A DNA stretch of 64,000 nt from Anaeropeptidivorans aminofermentans (GCF_940670685.1 NZ_OW711693.1:3693331-3757330); one strand, 5' to 3'; positions 26,944-35,952 are shown, counted from the stretch's first letter. Program-made: numbers and translations. The notes: generated by a model not told the origin, from the sequence alone.

Positions 26944-28041
26944 TTAAAATTCCGAATCAGGACCAATATGCTTTTCCAAAATATCCCGGCCCTTTTCATT
27001 CTCTCCCGCAAGGATAAAACCGTAATTCAAAAAGAACTTTCGGTAGGGATTCTGCCTTGGCAGTGCAATGCGCAGATAGTCTCCTCCCTTAGCTCTGGCA
27101 GCCATCACAGCCTGACCAATTAGCTGGACCCCGAGGCTCGCTCTTCGGCAGCCGGGGTGGGTGCAGAGCAAGGTTATGCTGCCCGGTTCCATACCGAACT
27201 GTAAAAATCCTGCCGGCTCTTGCTCTACAAAGCCAATAATTGTCTGCAGCATTGCAGCATCTTCCAAAAGTATATGCTTATTAAACGGCCTATCCTCGCC
27301 GGCTTCTTGCCAAACACATTTGATGGCCTCCGCCATAATCTCGCCATACGCCACCCAAGGCAGAGGCTGAAAGTACATATCCGTATCAAAATCAAGCGTT
27401 TCATAAGGCTTCTCATAGGCCTGATAATCTTTATCCCCCAAATGGCTAATATCATTTTCAGTTACCAGACGCAGCAGACCGCCCTCCGCCTCGATAATGG
27501 AAACGGCAGTATTCTTCACCATAGGCAATTTATGAACTTCTTTCAGGGGTATGCCCTGTAGTTCTGCCAGCAGATAACGGATAGCGAAGCAATGTGAGAT
27601 TACGGCTACCGACTTTCCTTCATTTTCAGATGCAATCTGTCTGATGCTGTTCAGCATGCGGCTCAAAACCTGTTGCGGTGTCTCAGCGCCGTCCACATGC
27701 CACTTTTCCGGTGCTGTTTTGAAATTGCGAAGCTGTTGGGCGTCCTCATAGGCAATATTGCCCCAGTTTCTCCCCTCCCATTTACCCATGCAGTTCTCCC
27801 GCAGGATTTTCCTTTTATAAGAAATCAGGCTTTTAGGCTTATAAATTGCACTTGCAGTAGCACAGGCATGATACAAATCACTAGTATATACCTTATCGAT
27901 TTGTATATGGGCAAAGCCCTTCTCCAGGGCCTTTATCTGACGCCAGCCTCTGTCCGTGATTCTGTCGTTAAAATGGCCTTGGGCTATACGATATAAATCT
28001 CCTTCCGCTTCAGCGGAGCAAATTAAATAAATCTTGGTCAT
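26944..28041 (-). CDS. Histidine-phosphatase-like / GNAT fusion with altered catalytic site
   Basis: A 365-residue two-domain protein. Residues 1-200 follow the phosphoglycerate-mutase-like histidine phosphatase fold: ITDRGWRQIKALEKGF, VYTSDLYHACATA, LRENCMGKWEGRNWG, and a second-His region VAVISHCFAIRYL. The N-terminal motif that should read RHAEAEGN is CSAEAEGD, so the catalytic Arg8-His9 pair is Cys8-Ser9. Phosphatase activity is therefore doubtful. Residues about 225-365 are a GNAT domain (QEPAGFLQFGMEPGSITLL, HPGCRRASLGVQLIGQAVMAA, NPYRKFFLNYGFIL). An ATG at 28041 with a GGGAGG RBS supports the start. It is a single gene with no clear partners. Its role may rest mainly on acetyl transfer. 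Confidence 0.85.
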   Translation of the reverse strand: MTKIYLICSAEAEGDLYRIAQGHFNDRITDRGWRQIKALEKGFAHIQIDKVYTSDLYHACATASAIYKPKSLISYKRKILRENCMGKWEGRNWGNIAYEDAQQLRNFKTAPEKWHVDGAETPQQVLSRMLNSIRQIASENEGKSVAVISHCFAIRYLLAELQGIPLKEVHKLPMVKNTAVSIIEAEGGLLRLVTENDISHLGDKDYQAYEKPYETLDFDTDMYFQPLPWVAYGEIMAEAIKCVWQEAGEDRPFNKHILLEDAAMLQTIIGFVEQEPAGFLQFGMEPGSITLLCTHPGCRRASLGVQLIGQAVMAARAKGGDYLRIALPRQNPYRKFFLNYGFILAGENEKGRDILEKHIGPDSEF

Positions 28042-28330
28042 ATACTCCTCCCGAAAAACTGAATTTCATTTACAGCCATATATTCGCATATAGCTAAAAT
28101 TCAAAAATTTATTTACACTGAGGAAGCTTTAAAAATTATTTAAACATAAGTCTGCAAGTCGTCTTTTAAACCTGCATTCTTTTATAATTAAAAAGAGCAC
28201 TTTTTAACTATACGAATTATACTTTTGAAGCCTGTTAATTCTTTATTTTATCATGGTTATAGAACATACTCCGCAATAGCCTGCAGAATAATGTATCAGC
28301 AATCAATACAGATACCCTCGAAAACACAGA
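28042..28330. other. Intergenic, no gene seen
   Basis: AT-rich stretch upstream of the phosphatase/GNAT gene; presumably holds its promoter. No clear -35/-10 pair was singled out. Confidence 0.4.
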
Positions 28331-28335
28331 TAAAA

Positions 28336-28368
28336 ACAATATCGCCGTATCCAAACCACGATATTGTC
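28336..28368 (-). terminator. Possible terminator of the SDR gene at 28580
   Basis: On the minus strand GACAATATCG and CGATATTGTTTTTATC form a hairpin with a 14-nt loop and a U-rich tail. It is about 210 bases after the SDR stop. Confidence 0.5.
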
Positions 28369-28579
28369 TTTATGTGTGTGAAAGATTTTGTCCTTTTGCA
28401 ATCGGAATAAGAACTCCTGTAGCGGGCTGATATGGTTCTCCCATAGAATATAGCTGATTTACGCATAAATATTGTTCCAGCCCCTTTAAGGACCCAAATT
28501 TCATAGCCGCTCTTTTCTTAGGGGGCGGGATGCTCAAACTGAGGCTACTAAAGCAATTACCCCATCACAGATATAAAAG

Positions 28580-29509
28580 CTACTCTCCTTTGGGTCCGGG
28601 AATACAGCCTTCCACGGTATAGCTCCAAGGCTTCTGCTGAAAGCTTAAAAGAGAACCGCCATCGGCTATAATAGTTTCGCCGTACATGAAATTGGCCATG
28701 TCGGTGCACATTGCGTACACCAGCAGAGCCACTTCATCAGGCGTATTGGTCCGAGGGGTCATTCTGCCGTTTGTACTGCGAACCTCAAGATATTCCTCGC
28801 CGTAGAGAGCACCGGCTTCAGGGCCGTTGGTCAAAGCGCCTCTTGTGGTCATTCCGCCGGGAGCGACACAGTTGACATTAATGCCGTACTGCTTGAGTTC
28901 TTTCGCAATTCCTCTGGTCATACTGACAACTCCGCCCTTACAAGCATTGTAATGGGTCATCATAGCCGTACCGTCGGCATCAGAGGCCATATATGCAACA
29001 GAAGAGATAAGGACTATCTTGCCAGGGGTCTTGCTCTTAACCATTTGACGGGCAGCGGCTTGAGCCATAAAGTACTCGCCCTTCATATTCGTATCAATAA
29101 CGCGGTCATATTCAGCCTCGGGCATATCCAAAAAAGCATGCATGGACCAAATAGCGGCGGGTGTAACTAAAATATCTACGTTGCCGTACGTCTTGACGGC
29201 AAAATCAACAAGAGCATAGCACTCATCGACAGTGCGAACATCTGTCTTACAGAAGGAAACTTCATAGCCCTTGGCGCGAAACTCCGACTCAGCCTTCTTG
29301 CCGGATTCCTCGCCCTGGCAGCCGATAACAACCTTTGCTCCGGCCTCAGCAAGCCGGTTTACAGCACAGTAGCCAAGACCTGTGGCCCCGCCGGTAACAA
29401 TCGCAACCTTGGTCTTCATGTCATCGATGAAGACTTCGTTCAGAGGGCGCAGACCCTCAACAGATTTCAGCTTGATGCCTTCAGCCATAGCGAATAAATC
29501 TCTTGACAT
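28580..29509 (-). CDS. Short-chain dehydrogenase/reductase (SDR)
   Basis: A 309-residue NAD(P)-dependent oxidoreductase with a roughly 30-residue N-terminal extension before the Rossmann fold. Motifs: TGGATGLG cofactor loop, a divergent NNAG region (VTPAAIWSM), catalytic Ser in ILISSVAYM, and YNACKGG with the Tyr-Lys pair. VNCVAPGGMTTRG and ADGGSLLSF complete a classical SDR. GAGGAG eight bases before the ATG supports the start. It follows the alpha-beta-barrel-like and PanB-like genes on the same strand, with a 412-base gap holding a dispersed repeat, so it may be separately transcribed. The substrate is unknown, presumably a hydroxy/keto intermediate of the same pathway. Confidence 0.9.
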   Translation of the reverse strand: MSRDLFAMAEGIKLKSVEGLRPLNEVFIDDMKTKVAIVTGGATGLGYCAVNRLAEAGAKVVIGCQGEESGKKAESEFRAKGYEVSFCKTDVRTVDECYALVDFAVKTYGNVDILVTPAAIWSMHAFLDMPEAEYDRVIDTNMKGEYFMAQAAARQMVKSKTPGKIVLISSVAYMASDADGTAMMTHYNACKGGVVSMTRGIAKELKQYGINVNCVAPGGMTTRGALTNGPEAGALYGEEYLEVRSTNGRMTPRTNTPDEVALLVYAMCTDMANFMYGETIIADGGSLLSFQQKPWSYTVEGCIPGPKGE

Positions 29510-29635
29510 AAATAAGCTCCTCGTATGTAATATTTGCAGACAGTTTAAAGTGTGTCTGCTTAGTTCACTTTATGTGATTAAAACAATTAATTTAAAAGCA
29601 TAACTCTATATTCCGCATAATTAAAACTCTTCTGC
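29510..29635. other. Intergenic upstream of SDR
   Basis: Presumed promoter region of the SDR gene. No distinct elements were resolved. Confidence 0.35.
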
Positions 29636-29773
29636 TATAGTAAATTTATTATGAAGCGGCAGCTAAAGCCTATCCTCAGCAGACTCAAAACATGGATTTC
29701 TTTCGGAAACGGTACATTTGGAGCCTGTGTGAATATACGGCTTTACTGCTTGTTTAACTTTAAATTTACTATA
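29636..29773. repeat. Family-A dispersed repeat, 138 bp, with terminal inverted repeats
   Basis: It begins TATAGTAAATTTATTATGAAG and ends TTTAACTTTAAATTTACTATA, so the ends are inverted repeats of about 12 bases. The middle carries ACTCAAAACATGGATTTC..TTCGGAAACGGTACATTTGGAGCC, an imperfect palindrome shared with copies near 13740, 35484, 59935 and 63600. It is the cleanest complete copy of the family in this window. Confidence 0.75.
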
Positions 29774-29784
29774 ACCATAAGGCC

Positions 29785-29920
29785 TCACAAACTAAAAATG
29801 ATTTACAGGATTACCCTTAAGTTATCTTCAAATTCACTTAGTGTAAATGAACTCTATTTAGTTTTAGAAATCCCGCATTCTATTTTGTTGAAGGTATAAG
29901 AGTGAGTTCCTATAGGGCTG
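29785..29920. repeat. Dispersed repeat related to 9700-9836
   Basis: AAAATGATTTACAGG, TTCACTTAGTGTAAATGAAC, GTTTTAGAAATCCCGC and a TTGAAGG block occur in the same order as at 9700-9836. It lies in the gap after the alpha-beta-barrel-like gene. Confidence 0.5.
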
Positions 29921-29921
29921 A

Positions 29922-30752
29922 TTACCCTTTCATCTCATCTAGACTTTTCTTAATTGCGGGAGTAAGTACATCCGTCACATTGGATACCCCCGGTACGATA
30001 ACCCCAAAGCCGGGCAGCTTCGTAACTGTGTGGTACAGTGCGGAGAGCGCCCTATCCTGCGTTGTCGCAAAGCGGTCACAGGCCTTTAACCTTGGCATAA
30101 CGGAATCATAATTGCAAACACAGATGTCTGCCTCAGCTGCATCATAGTACTTTTCTGAAAAGGATTCCCACGATGCAATACCATCTCTGGCATCTTGCAG
30201 CTGAATGACAAGCTGATGGGTATACTTTTCAATAGCGGCTGTCTGTTTAGGCATCTGATGCTCGGATATATGATATAGATTTGCCGCATACACACCGTTC
30301 ATCCGGCCAAGCTCGCAGATAGCCTCAGATGTAAATACCTCCTCAACAGAAATGCCTTCTTTTTCACCTATCTGCACAATCAGAACCGTATTGTCTGACG
30401 TAAATTCCGCATAGCTGGCATAAGGAGTACTGCCGTAAATATTATCCCAATAAGATTCCTTATAGTTACTGAAATCCATTGCGGAAGAAATTAAACACTT
30501 CCAAGTCAGCTTCGTATCCATATGGCCCTTGGTAAACAATTCTTTGCTTCGCACCTCATAAAGCGTATAGAACTTAAAAGTCGGGTCATAATTCTTAGGC
30601 TGATATTTTGACTGTTCAAAGCGCTGGCAGGCAATGGCGGCACCGGGTATACCCAGAACATCGCGCAGATGGACATAGTTATACCAGTTGCTATACTCCT
30701 CTTCCCGTTCATCGCTAACAGCATTCATAAATACTGATGCTATATATTCCAT
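29922..30752 (-). CDS. Uncharacterised dimeric alpha-beta-barrel-like protein
   Basis: A 276-residue protein starting MEYIASVFMNAVSDEREEEY; a GGGGG RBS precedes the ATG at 30752. It contains WYNYVHLRDVLGIPGAAIACQRFEQ, the pattern of ferredoxin-like dimeric alpha-beta-barrel proteins (EthD/antibiotic-monooxygenase-like). A second, weaker unit seems to begin around residue 115 (TVLIVQIGEKEGISVEEVF) and contains SWESFSEKYYDA and ATTQDRALSALYH. It probably represents two tandem barrel halves. It follows the PanB-like gene across a 240-base gap with a large hairpin. No known enzyme can be named; related folds include monooxygenases, decarboxylases and heme-degrading enzymes. Confidence 0.7.
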   Translation of the reverse strand: MEYIASVFMNAVSDEREEEYSNWYNYVHLRDVLGIPGAAIACQRFEQSKYQPKNYDPTFKFYTLYEVRSKELFTKGHMDTKLTWKCLISSAMDFSNYKESYWDNIYGSTPYASYAEFTSDNTVLIVQIGEKEGISVEEVFTSEAICELGRMNGVYAANLYHISEHQMPKQTAAIEKYTHQLVIQLQDARDGIASWESFSEKYYDAAEADICVCNYDSVMPRLKACDRFATTQDRALSALYHTVTKLPGFGVIVPGVSNVTDVLTPAIKKSLDEMKG

Positions 30753-30924
30753 TGTAAACCCCCATATATACCTAAAATGCTCTTTTCTCTTCACGGATCC
30801 GGTCTGTTGGCGCGTGTTAAGGGAAAAAAGATGATGAAAAGCTGCCCACAAATACCTCATTTGATTTGCTTACGGCTATGTAAAAGTTATTCACCCTAAA
30901 ACCTTCTGTCCCTTGATTATGGGC

Positions 30925-30964
30925 TTCTATCCGGTGCAGCCTTTTTAGGCAGCACCGGATAGAA
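30925..30964 (-). other. Large intercistronic hairpin without U-tract
   Basis: TTCTATCCGGTGC pairs exactly with GCACCGGATAGAA, and inner bases GCC/GGC extend the stem to about 17 bp. It lies between the PanB-like gene and the alpha-beta-barrel-like gene. No U-run follows, so mRNA stabilisation or processing is as likely as termination. Confidence 0.65.
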
Positions 30965-30993
30965 TTTAGAAAAGATTTATTAAAGGGAGATTG

Positions 30994-31887
30994 TTATATC
31001 TTTTCCATTTCATTCAGGAACTTCTCCAGCTCAATAGGATCCATATGGAAGCCATGTTTATCCTCCGGATATATACCTGTGCGAACATCATTTGCCCATG
31101 TGCCGTAGGCTGTAGCCGCCCATTTAAAGAAGTCGGCATAGGACTTCGCATGAGAGGCCAGCTGTGGCATCATGTTAAAGGTGTCAAAATCGACCATTTC
31201 AGAACCGTCGGCGGCTCCGCCGGCACAGATGGCAATTACCGGCACACGCAGCTTTTTAGCAATTGCATTCGTAACTTCTATAGGGGTGAGCTCAATAGTC
31301 ATAGCCATCATTCCGTTTTCCTGATATTCATAAGCCATACGGAAAACTTTCATAGCGTCTTCAGCCGTCTTTCCAAGGCGCTTGTAGCCGCCATGTCTGC
31401 TGGTTTGCCATCCGGACAGGGCCCCCACGTGACCGAACACAACCAAATGATTATCAGTCATGTATTTCAGCGTCTCGTTGGTAACGCCCATGGGAAGCAA
31501 AGAATCAGCGCCGTTAGCCATATACAGAGAGCCGTTCCTTAAGGCTTCTTCCTTGGAACAGTAGGTAGGGGTCTGCATGTAGAAGTTGATGTGGATATAC
31601 TGAGCGGCATTGCGCACGGTGCGGATCCACCATGGGGCATTTGCAATCTGCATCTCTGTATTCTCACCGGGAGCAGTCAAGCGGCAAATATCACAGCCGG
31701 CCATCTCAGCTGCCATAGTAAAAAATTGGTCTCTGTTGGCAGGGCACATCTGGACGATCTTTTTTCCCTCATCTTTGCACTGCTGGAGATAGTTAATTGT
31801 TTTACGGCCCTTCTTCATCTTGGAAGCATGGACCTTTTTGTCTTCCTTGGCAATGTCGATTTCAATTGTTTGGTCTTTTTCACTCAT
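30994..31887 (-). CDS. Divergent PanB-like (ketopantoate hydroxymethyltransferase fold) protein lacking metal ligands
   Basis: A 297-residue TIM-barrel protein aligning along its length with PanB: GRKTINYLQQCKDEGKKIV, VFGHVGALSGWQ (PanB GHLGL), GGYKRLGKTAEDA (GGYKVQG), TIELTPIEV (LECVPVEL, catalytic Glu kept), VPVIAICAGG, and GIYPEDKHGFH (GVYPGEEHSFH). However, the three regions holding Mg ligands in PanB (VGDSLG, ADLPF, KIEGG) read LTAPGEN, INFYMQ and LLPMG, so all three acidic ligands are gone. It is unlikely to make ketopantoate. The start at 31887 has AAGGAGG in place. Neighbouring SDR, MFS and folate-enzyme-like genes suggest a dedicated pathway. Confidence 0.82.
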   Translation of the reverse strand: MSEKDQTIEIDIAKEDKKVHASKMKKGRKTINYLQQCKDEGKKIVQMCPANRDQFFTMAAEMAGCDICRLTAPGENTEMQIANAPWWIRTVRNAAQYIHINFYMQTPTYCSKEEALRNGSLYMANGADSLLPMGVTNETLKYMTDNHLVVFGHVGALSGWQTSRHGGYKRLGKTAEDAMKVFRMAYEYQENGMMAMTIELTPIEVTNAIAKKLRVPVIAICAGGAADGSEMVDFDTFNMMPQLASHAKSYADFFKWAATAYGTWANDVRTGIYPEDKHGFHMDPIELEKFLNEMEKI

Positions 31888-32394
31888 GATGATTCCTCCT
31901 TTTTTATAGATCACATCGTATCTTTGCATTCCCTTTGAATAAAAGTACGATATAACAGTACAGAATTTAACTACCCGTTTACTATGTACAGTAAAATAGT
32001 ATAATTACAGCAACAAAAATCGTATATTTTATACTTAGTGAACCTGAAAACACTTACAGAGAAGCTGTAAAAGTGTTTCTAGGCGGACATCCCCTTACGT
32101 TTTTCAGCTTTGTTGACTATGAATGGCTTCACATAAGCGTTTCTATTATATTAAGCCGTTTATGAAAAATAAACTTTTGTAAATACCTTAAGGCTATCTT
32201 ACTATATGAGGATTTCTAAACCCTATTCCCCAAGAAAACTGACGCAGATGAAAGCAATTTGGGAGCTTTTATTCTAAGCCTCTTTTTAATAAAAACCTTC
32301 CGACAGCTTAAATTACTTTATTGCTTTTTGCTTTATTCCCTCGGCAATTTTTTATGTCTGGGGCAATCTGATAAACCCTTGGCTAGAGTTTAAC
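31888..32394. other. Intergenic with two repeat-like segments
   Basis: About 500 bases. Bases 31988-32038 (ACAGTAAAATAGTATAATTACAGC) resemble 59935 onward (family A). Bases 32034-32120 (AGTGAACCTGAAAACAC, AAGCTGTAAAAGTG, GTTGACTATG) resemble 52636-52734 (family B). No gene is visible. The promoter of the PanB-like gene should lie near 31900-31990. Confidence 0.5.
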
Positions 32395-33801
32395 CTATTT
32401 CGCAGGCTCCGCTGCCGGGAGCTTTTTCAACAGCATACTTGTTAAAAATAGCGCTATAGCGCCGCCTGTCGCGATATACAGGGCTATAGGCATGCCGCCT
32501 TCCACTCCGAATGAAGCAATAACCATGGTATAAATAGAAATTCCGAGAGAGGAACCGAAGCCGGAACCGAGCTGTACAACGGAGTTGCCTAATTGACGTT
32601 TTTCCTGGGCAATTTGAACCTGCGGCCCTACAGCGGGGACAACCCCTGCGGCAGAACTGGAAAATCCCAGCAATAGCATGAGTATATATATAAGCCAAAT
32701 CGGTGTTGTGGGTTTGAGGAATATAATAAAGGCAATAAATATGACGATTCTGATTACTGTCGTAATAAGCGCAATATTGCGGGCATTTCCGGCTTTACCA
32801 ATCATCTTACCGAAAATAGGGCCCATAAACAGCCCTGCGATAGACATACAGGTAAGTGTTAAGCCTGCCGCAGCAGAAGTTTGCTGCAAAACATAGGTTG
32901 CATATAGCGGCAGGAAAAAGAAGAGCGCCATAATAGAGAAATTTGCAAAGAAATTGAATCCTGTAAGGCAAAGGGTGTTTCTATCCGAAAGCACCGTTGA
33001 TGGGATAATTGCCTTGTCTTTCTTCTTAACAATATCAGCAATCAATATAATCAGCGCAACTGCGGCCATAACCCACAGAATGTTGTTAAGGAAACTGCCA
33101 AACGGCGCAAATTCACCAAGAGACAGCGCAAGAATAACCCCCGCAAGAAAAACAACAATTGCAATAGCCCCGGTAAAGTCGAACGAAGCAGTTGTTGAGG
33201 CCATGTGTTTTACTTCTTCTTTTGTAACTTTTACCCCGAAGTACATCAGAACTGCTCCGACTAAAAACAATGTGCCCAGCAGATAATGAGGAGTCCTCCA
33301 GCCTGCCTGATCAACAATAAAACCAATTAACGGCCCCCCTGCAAGTATGCCTATACTCTGCATTGTTCCGGCCAATCCAAGAAAGGTTCCGGCTTTTTCC
33401 TTATCATACATATCCCGAATCGTCGAATAACCGAGGACATATATGGCAGGGCTGTAAATGCTCAAAAAAACAGAGGGGATAACTATAAACCACATGCTTT
33501 GAGCAAAGGCACAGGAAAATATTACAAATCCGGCAATAAGAAATGAAACAGCGCCTAATGTACGCTTAATCGAAGGATTTCTTGCGGCTATAAACCCATA
33601 CATAGGCATAAGCGCTATCCCCAGGCAGCCGGCTATGGACGTTGCTAACGGATAAATATCCAAGCCTCCTATTTCCTTTGCCGCAGCAGGCAGCAAAATG
33701 GAAGTGCTTGAAGAAATAAATATTGAGGTAATCATCGCTATGTAAACGGCTATAACGGTTTGCAGCTTTTTTCCTTTTGGAGCAGTTTCGAATGGATTCA
33801 T
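32395..33801 (-). CDS. MFS transporter, DHA2-like (about 14 TM)
   Basis: A 468-residue membrane protein with about 14 hydrophobic segments, as in the DHA2 (EmrB/QacA) drug:H+ antiporter group. Recognisable pieces are SSSTSILLPAAAKEIGG in helix 1, MPMYGFIAARNPSIKRTLG in loop 2-3, and GTFLGLAGTMQSIGILAGGPLIGFIVDQAGWRTPHYLL (motif C region). It lies 54 bases after the SDR stop in a run that begins with the cyclo-ligase-like gene, so it is likely in one operon. In that context it may import the pathway substrate or export a product; the sequence does not say which. Confidence 0.87.
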   Translation of the reverse strand: MNPFETAPKGKKLQTVIAVYIAMITSIFISSSTSILLPAAAKEIGGLDIYPLATSIAGCLGIALMPMYGFIAARNPSIKRTLGAVSFLIAGFVIFSCAFAQSMWFIVIPSVFLSIYSPAIYVLGYSTIRDMYDKEKAGTFLGLAGTMQSIGILAGGPLIGFIVDQAGWRTPHYLLGTLFLVGAVLMYFGVKVTKEEVKHMASTTASFDFTGAIAIVVFLAGVILALSLGEFAPFGSFLNNILWVMAAVALIILIADIVKKKDKAIIPSTVLSDRNTLCLTGFNFFANFSIMALFFFLPLYATYVLQQTSAAAGLTLTCMSIAGLFMGPIFGKMIGKAGNARNIALITTVIRIVIFIAFIIFLKPTTPIWLIYILMLLLGFSSSAAGVVPAVGPQVQIAQEKRQLGNSVVQLGSGFGSSLGISIYTMVIASFGVEGGMPIALYIATGGAIALFLTSMLLKKLPAAEPAK

Positions 33802-33855
33802 TTAACGACCTTCCTTTCTTAAAACTACGGAAAAACTCCATATTACAGATAGAAT

Positions 33856-34659
33856 TTAAATGAACTGTCTGACTGTAGCAGCGCTTAGATAGCCGCCGTC
33901 AATAACGATATCTATCCCGTTGATATACTGTGCTTTATCGCTTGCCAAAAACTCAGCCAGATACGCAATCTCTTTCGGGTTTCCCATTCTTCCGGCGGGA
34001 TTCTTTTCCAAGATATCTCTTGCGCCTTTGCTGTCTTCAACCGAGGCCAAAAGCGGTGTTTCAAAAGTTCCCGGGGAAATGCTTACCACTCGGACACCCT
34101 TTTGGGCAAATTTGACACAGCATTTTTTTGTATATTCAACTACAAATTTCTTAGAAATGGCATAAGCGTATCCTACATTATCAGAAATCTCCAATGCTTT
34201 TTCAACCGCTTCCGGATAAGCTGCCATTTCCATCAGTTCCGGAAAGGCCTCAGGGCTTGGAATTATATGTGCCGCCAGTGAAGCGATATTGATTAAAACC
34301 CCGCCTTGTCCAATCAGCGGATAGAAAACCTCAGACACATTCATCGTTCCTAGCATATTGATATTGTAAACAGTTTTTGCGTCATTGCTGCTTGAAGATA
34401 CGCCTGCGGCATTTATAATGCGCCGAATAGTGCCTATTTCCATTGCCTTTTCAGCGCGGGCCTCCACAGAAGTCCGGCTGGAAACATCACAGGCTATCCC
34501 AACGGCCTCTATGCCTTCATTTTTTAAAGTGTTCGCGGCCGTCTCTATTTTTTCGGCAGTTCTTCCGCACATCAGTACCGGGCCTTGTTTACCAAATATC
34601 CTTGCAACCTCAAAGCCCATACCGCTCCCTGCGCCTGTCACAATAGTCAAATCTTTCAT
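33856..34659 (-). CDS. Short-chain dehydrogenase/reductase (SDR)
   Basis: A 267-residue oxidoreductase: TGAGSGMG cofactor loop, CGRTAEKIETAA, DVSS, INAAGVSSS (NNAG-like), catalytic Ser in INIASLAAH, YAISKKF (Tyr-Lys), SISPGTFETPLLAS and IDGGYLSA. An insertion of about 25 residues between the Ser and Tyr motifs (IIPSPEAFPELMEMAAYPE) is like that of 3-alpha-hydroxysteroid dehydrogenase-type SDRs. The start is set at 34659, where GGAG and the conserved KDLTIVTGAG begin, rather than the 28-codon longer frame, which overlaps the upstream gene. It lies 20 bases after the cyclo-ligase-like gene. Function within the locus is unknown. Confidence 0.9.
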   Translation of the reverse strand: MKDLTIVTGAGSGMGFEVARIFGKQGPVLMCGRTAEKIETAANTLKNEGIEAVGIACDVSSRTSVEARAEKAMEIGTIRRIINAAGVSSSSNDAKTVYNINMLGTMNVSEVFYPLIGQGGVLINIASLAAHIIPSPEAFPELMEMAAYPEAVEKALEISDNVGYAYAISKKFVVEYTKKCCVKFAQKGVRVVSISPGTFETPLLASVEDSKGARDILEKNPAGRMGNPKEIAYLAEFLASDKAQYINGIDIVIDGGYLSAATVRQFI

Positions 34660-34679
34660 ATACAAAGTTCTCCTTCCCT

Positions 34680-35270
34680 TTAAAGTCCTTGTTCTAAATA
34701 TAAATTTGCCTCCGTTGCAATTCCATTCAATGGAATATCCCATCGGTCGCAGGCAATTTGACCCTGAACCGCCTGAACTTCATAAGCGGCTGCGATACTA
34801 ATTGCATTATTGCATTGGGGCAGATATCTGTCGTAGTAGCCCGCACCCATACCTACCCGCATTCTGCTGGAACCGTCAAAGGCAGTACAGGGAGCAATGA
34901 CCAAATCAATCTCGGAGGGGTTAATGATATAAGAACGCTCCTTTCGCGGCGCACGGATGCCATATTTTCCAATTTCCCATGCTTCCAAATCTATGGGCAC
35001 GGCGGCAATCATTTGCCCGTCACCATAGCAAATAGGATAAGCAACGCTCTTTCCGTCTCGCACAGCCTGCTCGTTAAAATATGTAATATCTGCCTCACCA
35101 TTAAATGCTTGGTAGGAAAATATTGTTTTAATATAGCTGTAACAAGGCATTGCCAGAAGTCTTTCAGAGATTATCCGGCTATATCGTTTAGCCGCATCTT
35201 GGTCTAATCCCTTCCGTGCTGAAATCCCCTCTTTGCGCTGCCGCGCTTTTCTTTCCGCTACAATATCCAA
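34680..35270 (-). CDS. 5-formyltetrahydrofolate cyclo-ligase family protein
   Basis: A roughly 196-residue protein of the MTHFS family, which converts 5-formyl-THF to 5,10-methenyl-THF with ATP. N-terminal RKARQRKEGISARKGLD, IFSYQAFNGEADI, LDLEAWEIGKYGIRAP and the hallmark MGAGYYDRYLPQ are present. No ATG fits; GGAGG precedes TTG codons at 35273 and 35270, and I use the latter. It heads a tight run with an SDR and an MFS gene. It may be a paralogue recruited to a one-carbon step here, since the downstream PanB-like protein belongs to a folate-using family. I cannot tell it from the housekeeping enzyme. Confidence 0.83.
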   Translation of the reverse strand: MDIVAERKARQRKEGISARKGLDQDAAKRYSRIISERLLAMPCYSYIKTIFSYQAFNGEADITYFNEQAVRDGKSVAYPICYGDGQMIAAVPIDLEAWEIGKYGIRAPRKERSYIINPSEIDLVIAPCTAFDGSSRMRVGMGAGYYDRYLPQCNNAISIAAAYEVQAVQGQIACDRWDIPLNGIATEANLYLEQGL

Positions 35271-35483
35271 CAATACCCCCTCCTCTCTCAATCATAGACA
35301 TAGCTGAAATCCTTTATCGAAGTCCATCTATCCTGCTGTTTCTACTATCAATTTACCTTCTTTGGGAGTTGATTGAAATACATAATTTTATGTATCTTAT
35401 ATATAGAGACAGTTTTATACTCCAACGTCCAGCATACACACGGCCGAAAATATACCTGAGGCAAATACCGAAAGAGTATCCCA

Positions 35484-35622
35484 TATAGTAAATTTTAAAT
35501 TGAACCGTAACAAAAACCGTATATGCACTGTGGCTTAAAAGGTACCGTCTCCGAAGAAAGCCCGTACCTTTGAGCTGCTTGCAATTAGGTCTTTTCTGCT
35601 TCCTTAAATAAAACTTACTATA
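35484..35622. repeat. Family-A dispersed repeat, 139 bp
   Basis: Starts TATAGTAAATTTTAAATTG and ends AATAAAACTTACTATA, with an inner imperfect palindrome (GGCTTAAAAGGTACCGTC / CCGTACCTTTGAGC). Its length matches the copy at 29636-29773. Confidence 0.7.
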
Positions 35623-35651
35623 AACACACAAATCACAAATAAGCCGGAAAG

Positions 35652-35698
35652 ACAAATGGGCGTATTGCTTGGTAATTCCAAACAATACGCCCATTTGT
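35652..35698. repeat. 16-bp perfect inverted repeat
   Basis: ACAAATGGGCGTATTG and its exact complement flank a 15-base loop. There is no U-tract on either strand and it is not next to a gene end. It may be a small palindromic element or a protein-binding site. Confidence 0.6.
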
Positions 35699-35952
35699 AG
35701 AAGTATATATCCTATAAGAAGACATAACAAGATACACTAAAGAAAATCTTTCTGTGTCTTTCCTCCGCCCAACGGATATAGCCATTATGGAATATGCATT
35801 TTAAGCTTGTGCTTTTTCTCCGGTGTCTGCTTCTATGTTTTATTTTAAAGTTTTTGAACCAAAGCCTTTTTAATATTTGCAAGAGCAATTTATTTCATCT
35901 AAAAAAGCAATTTCTTCGTCAAAAACATTTAAAGTGTATCCTGACTAGCTTT

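Noticed and set aside
28225..28410. 61-codon plus-strand frame
   Set aside because: It overlaps a terminator-like hairpin, has no RBS and no recognisable product.
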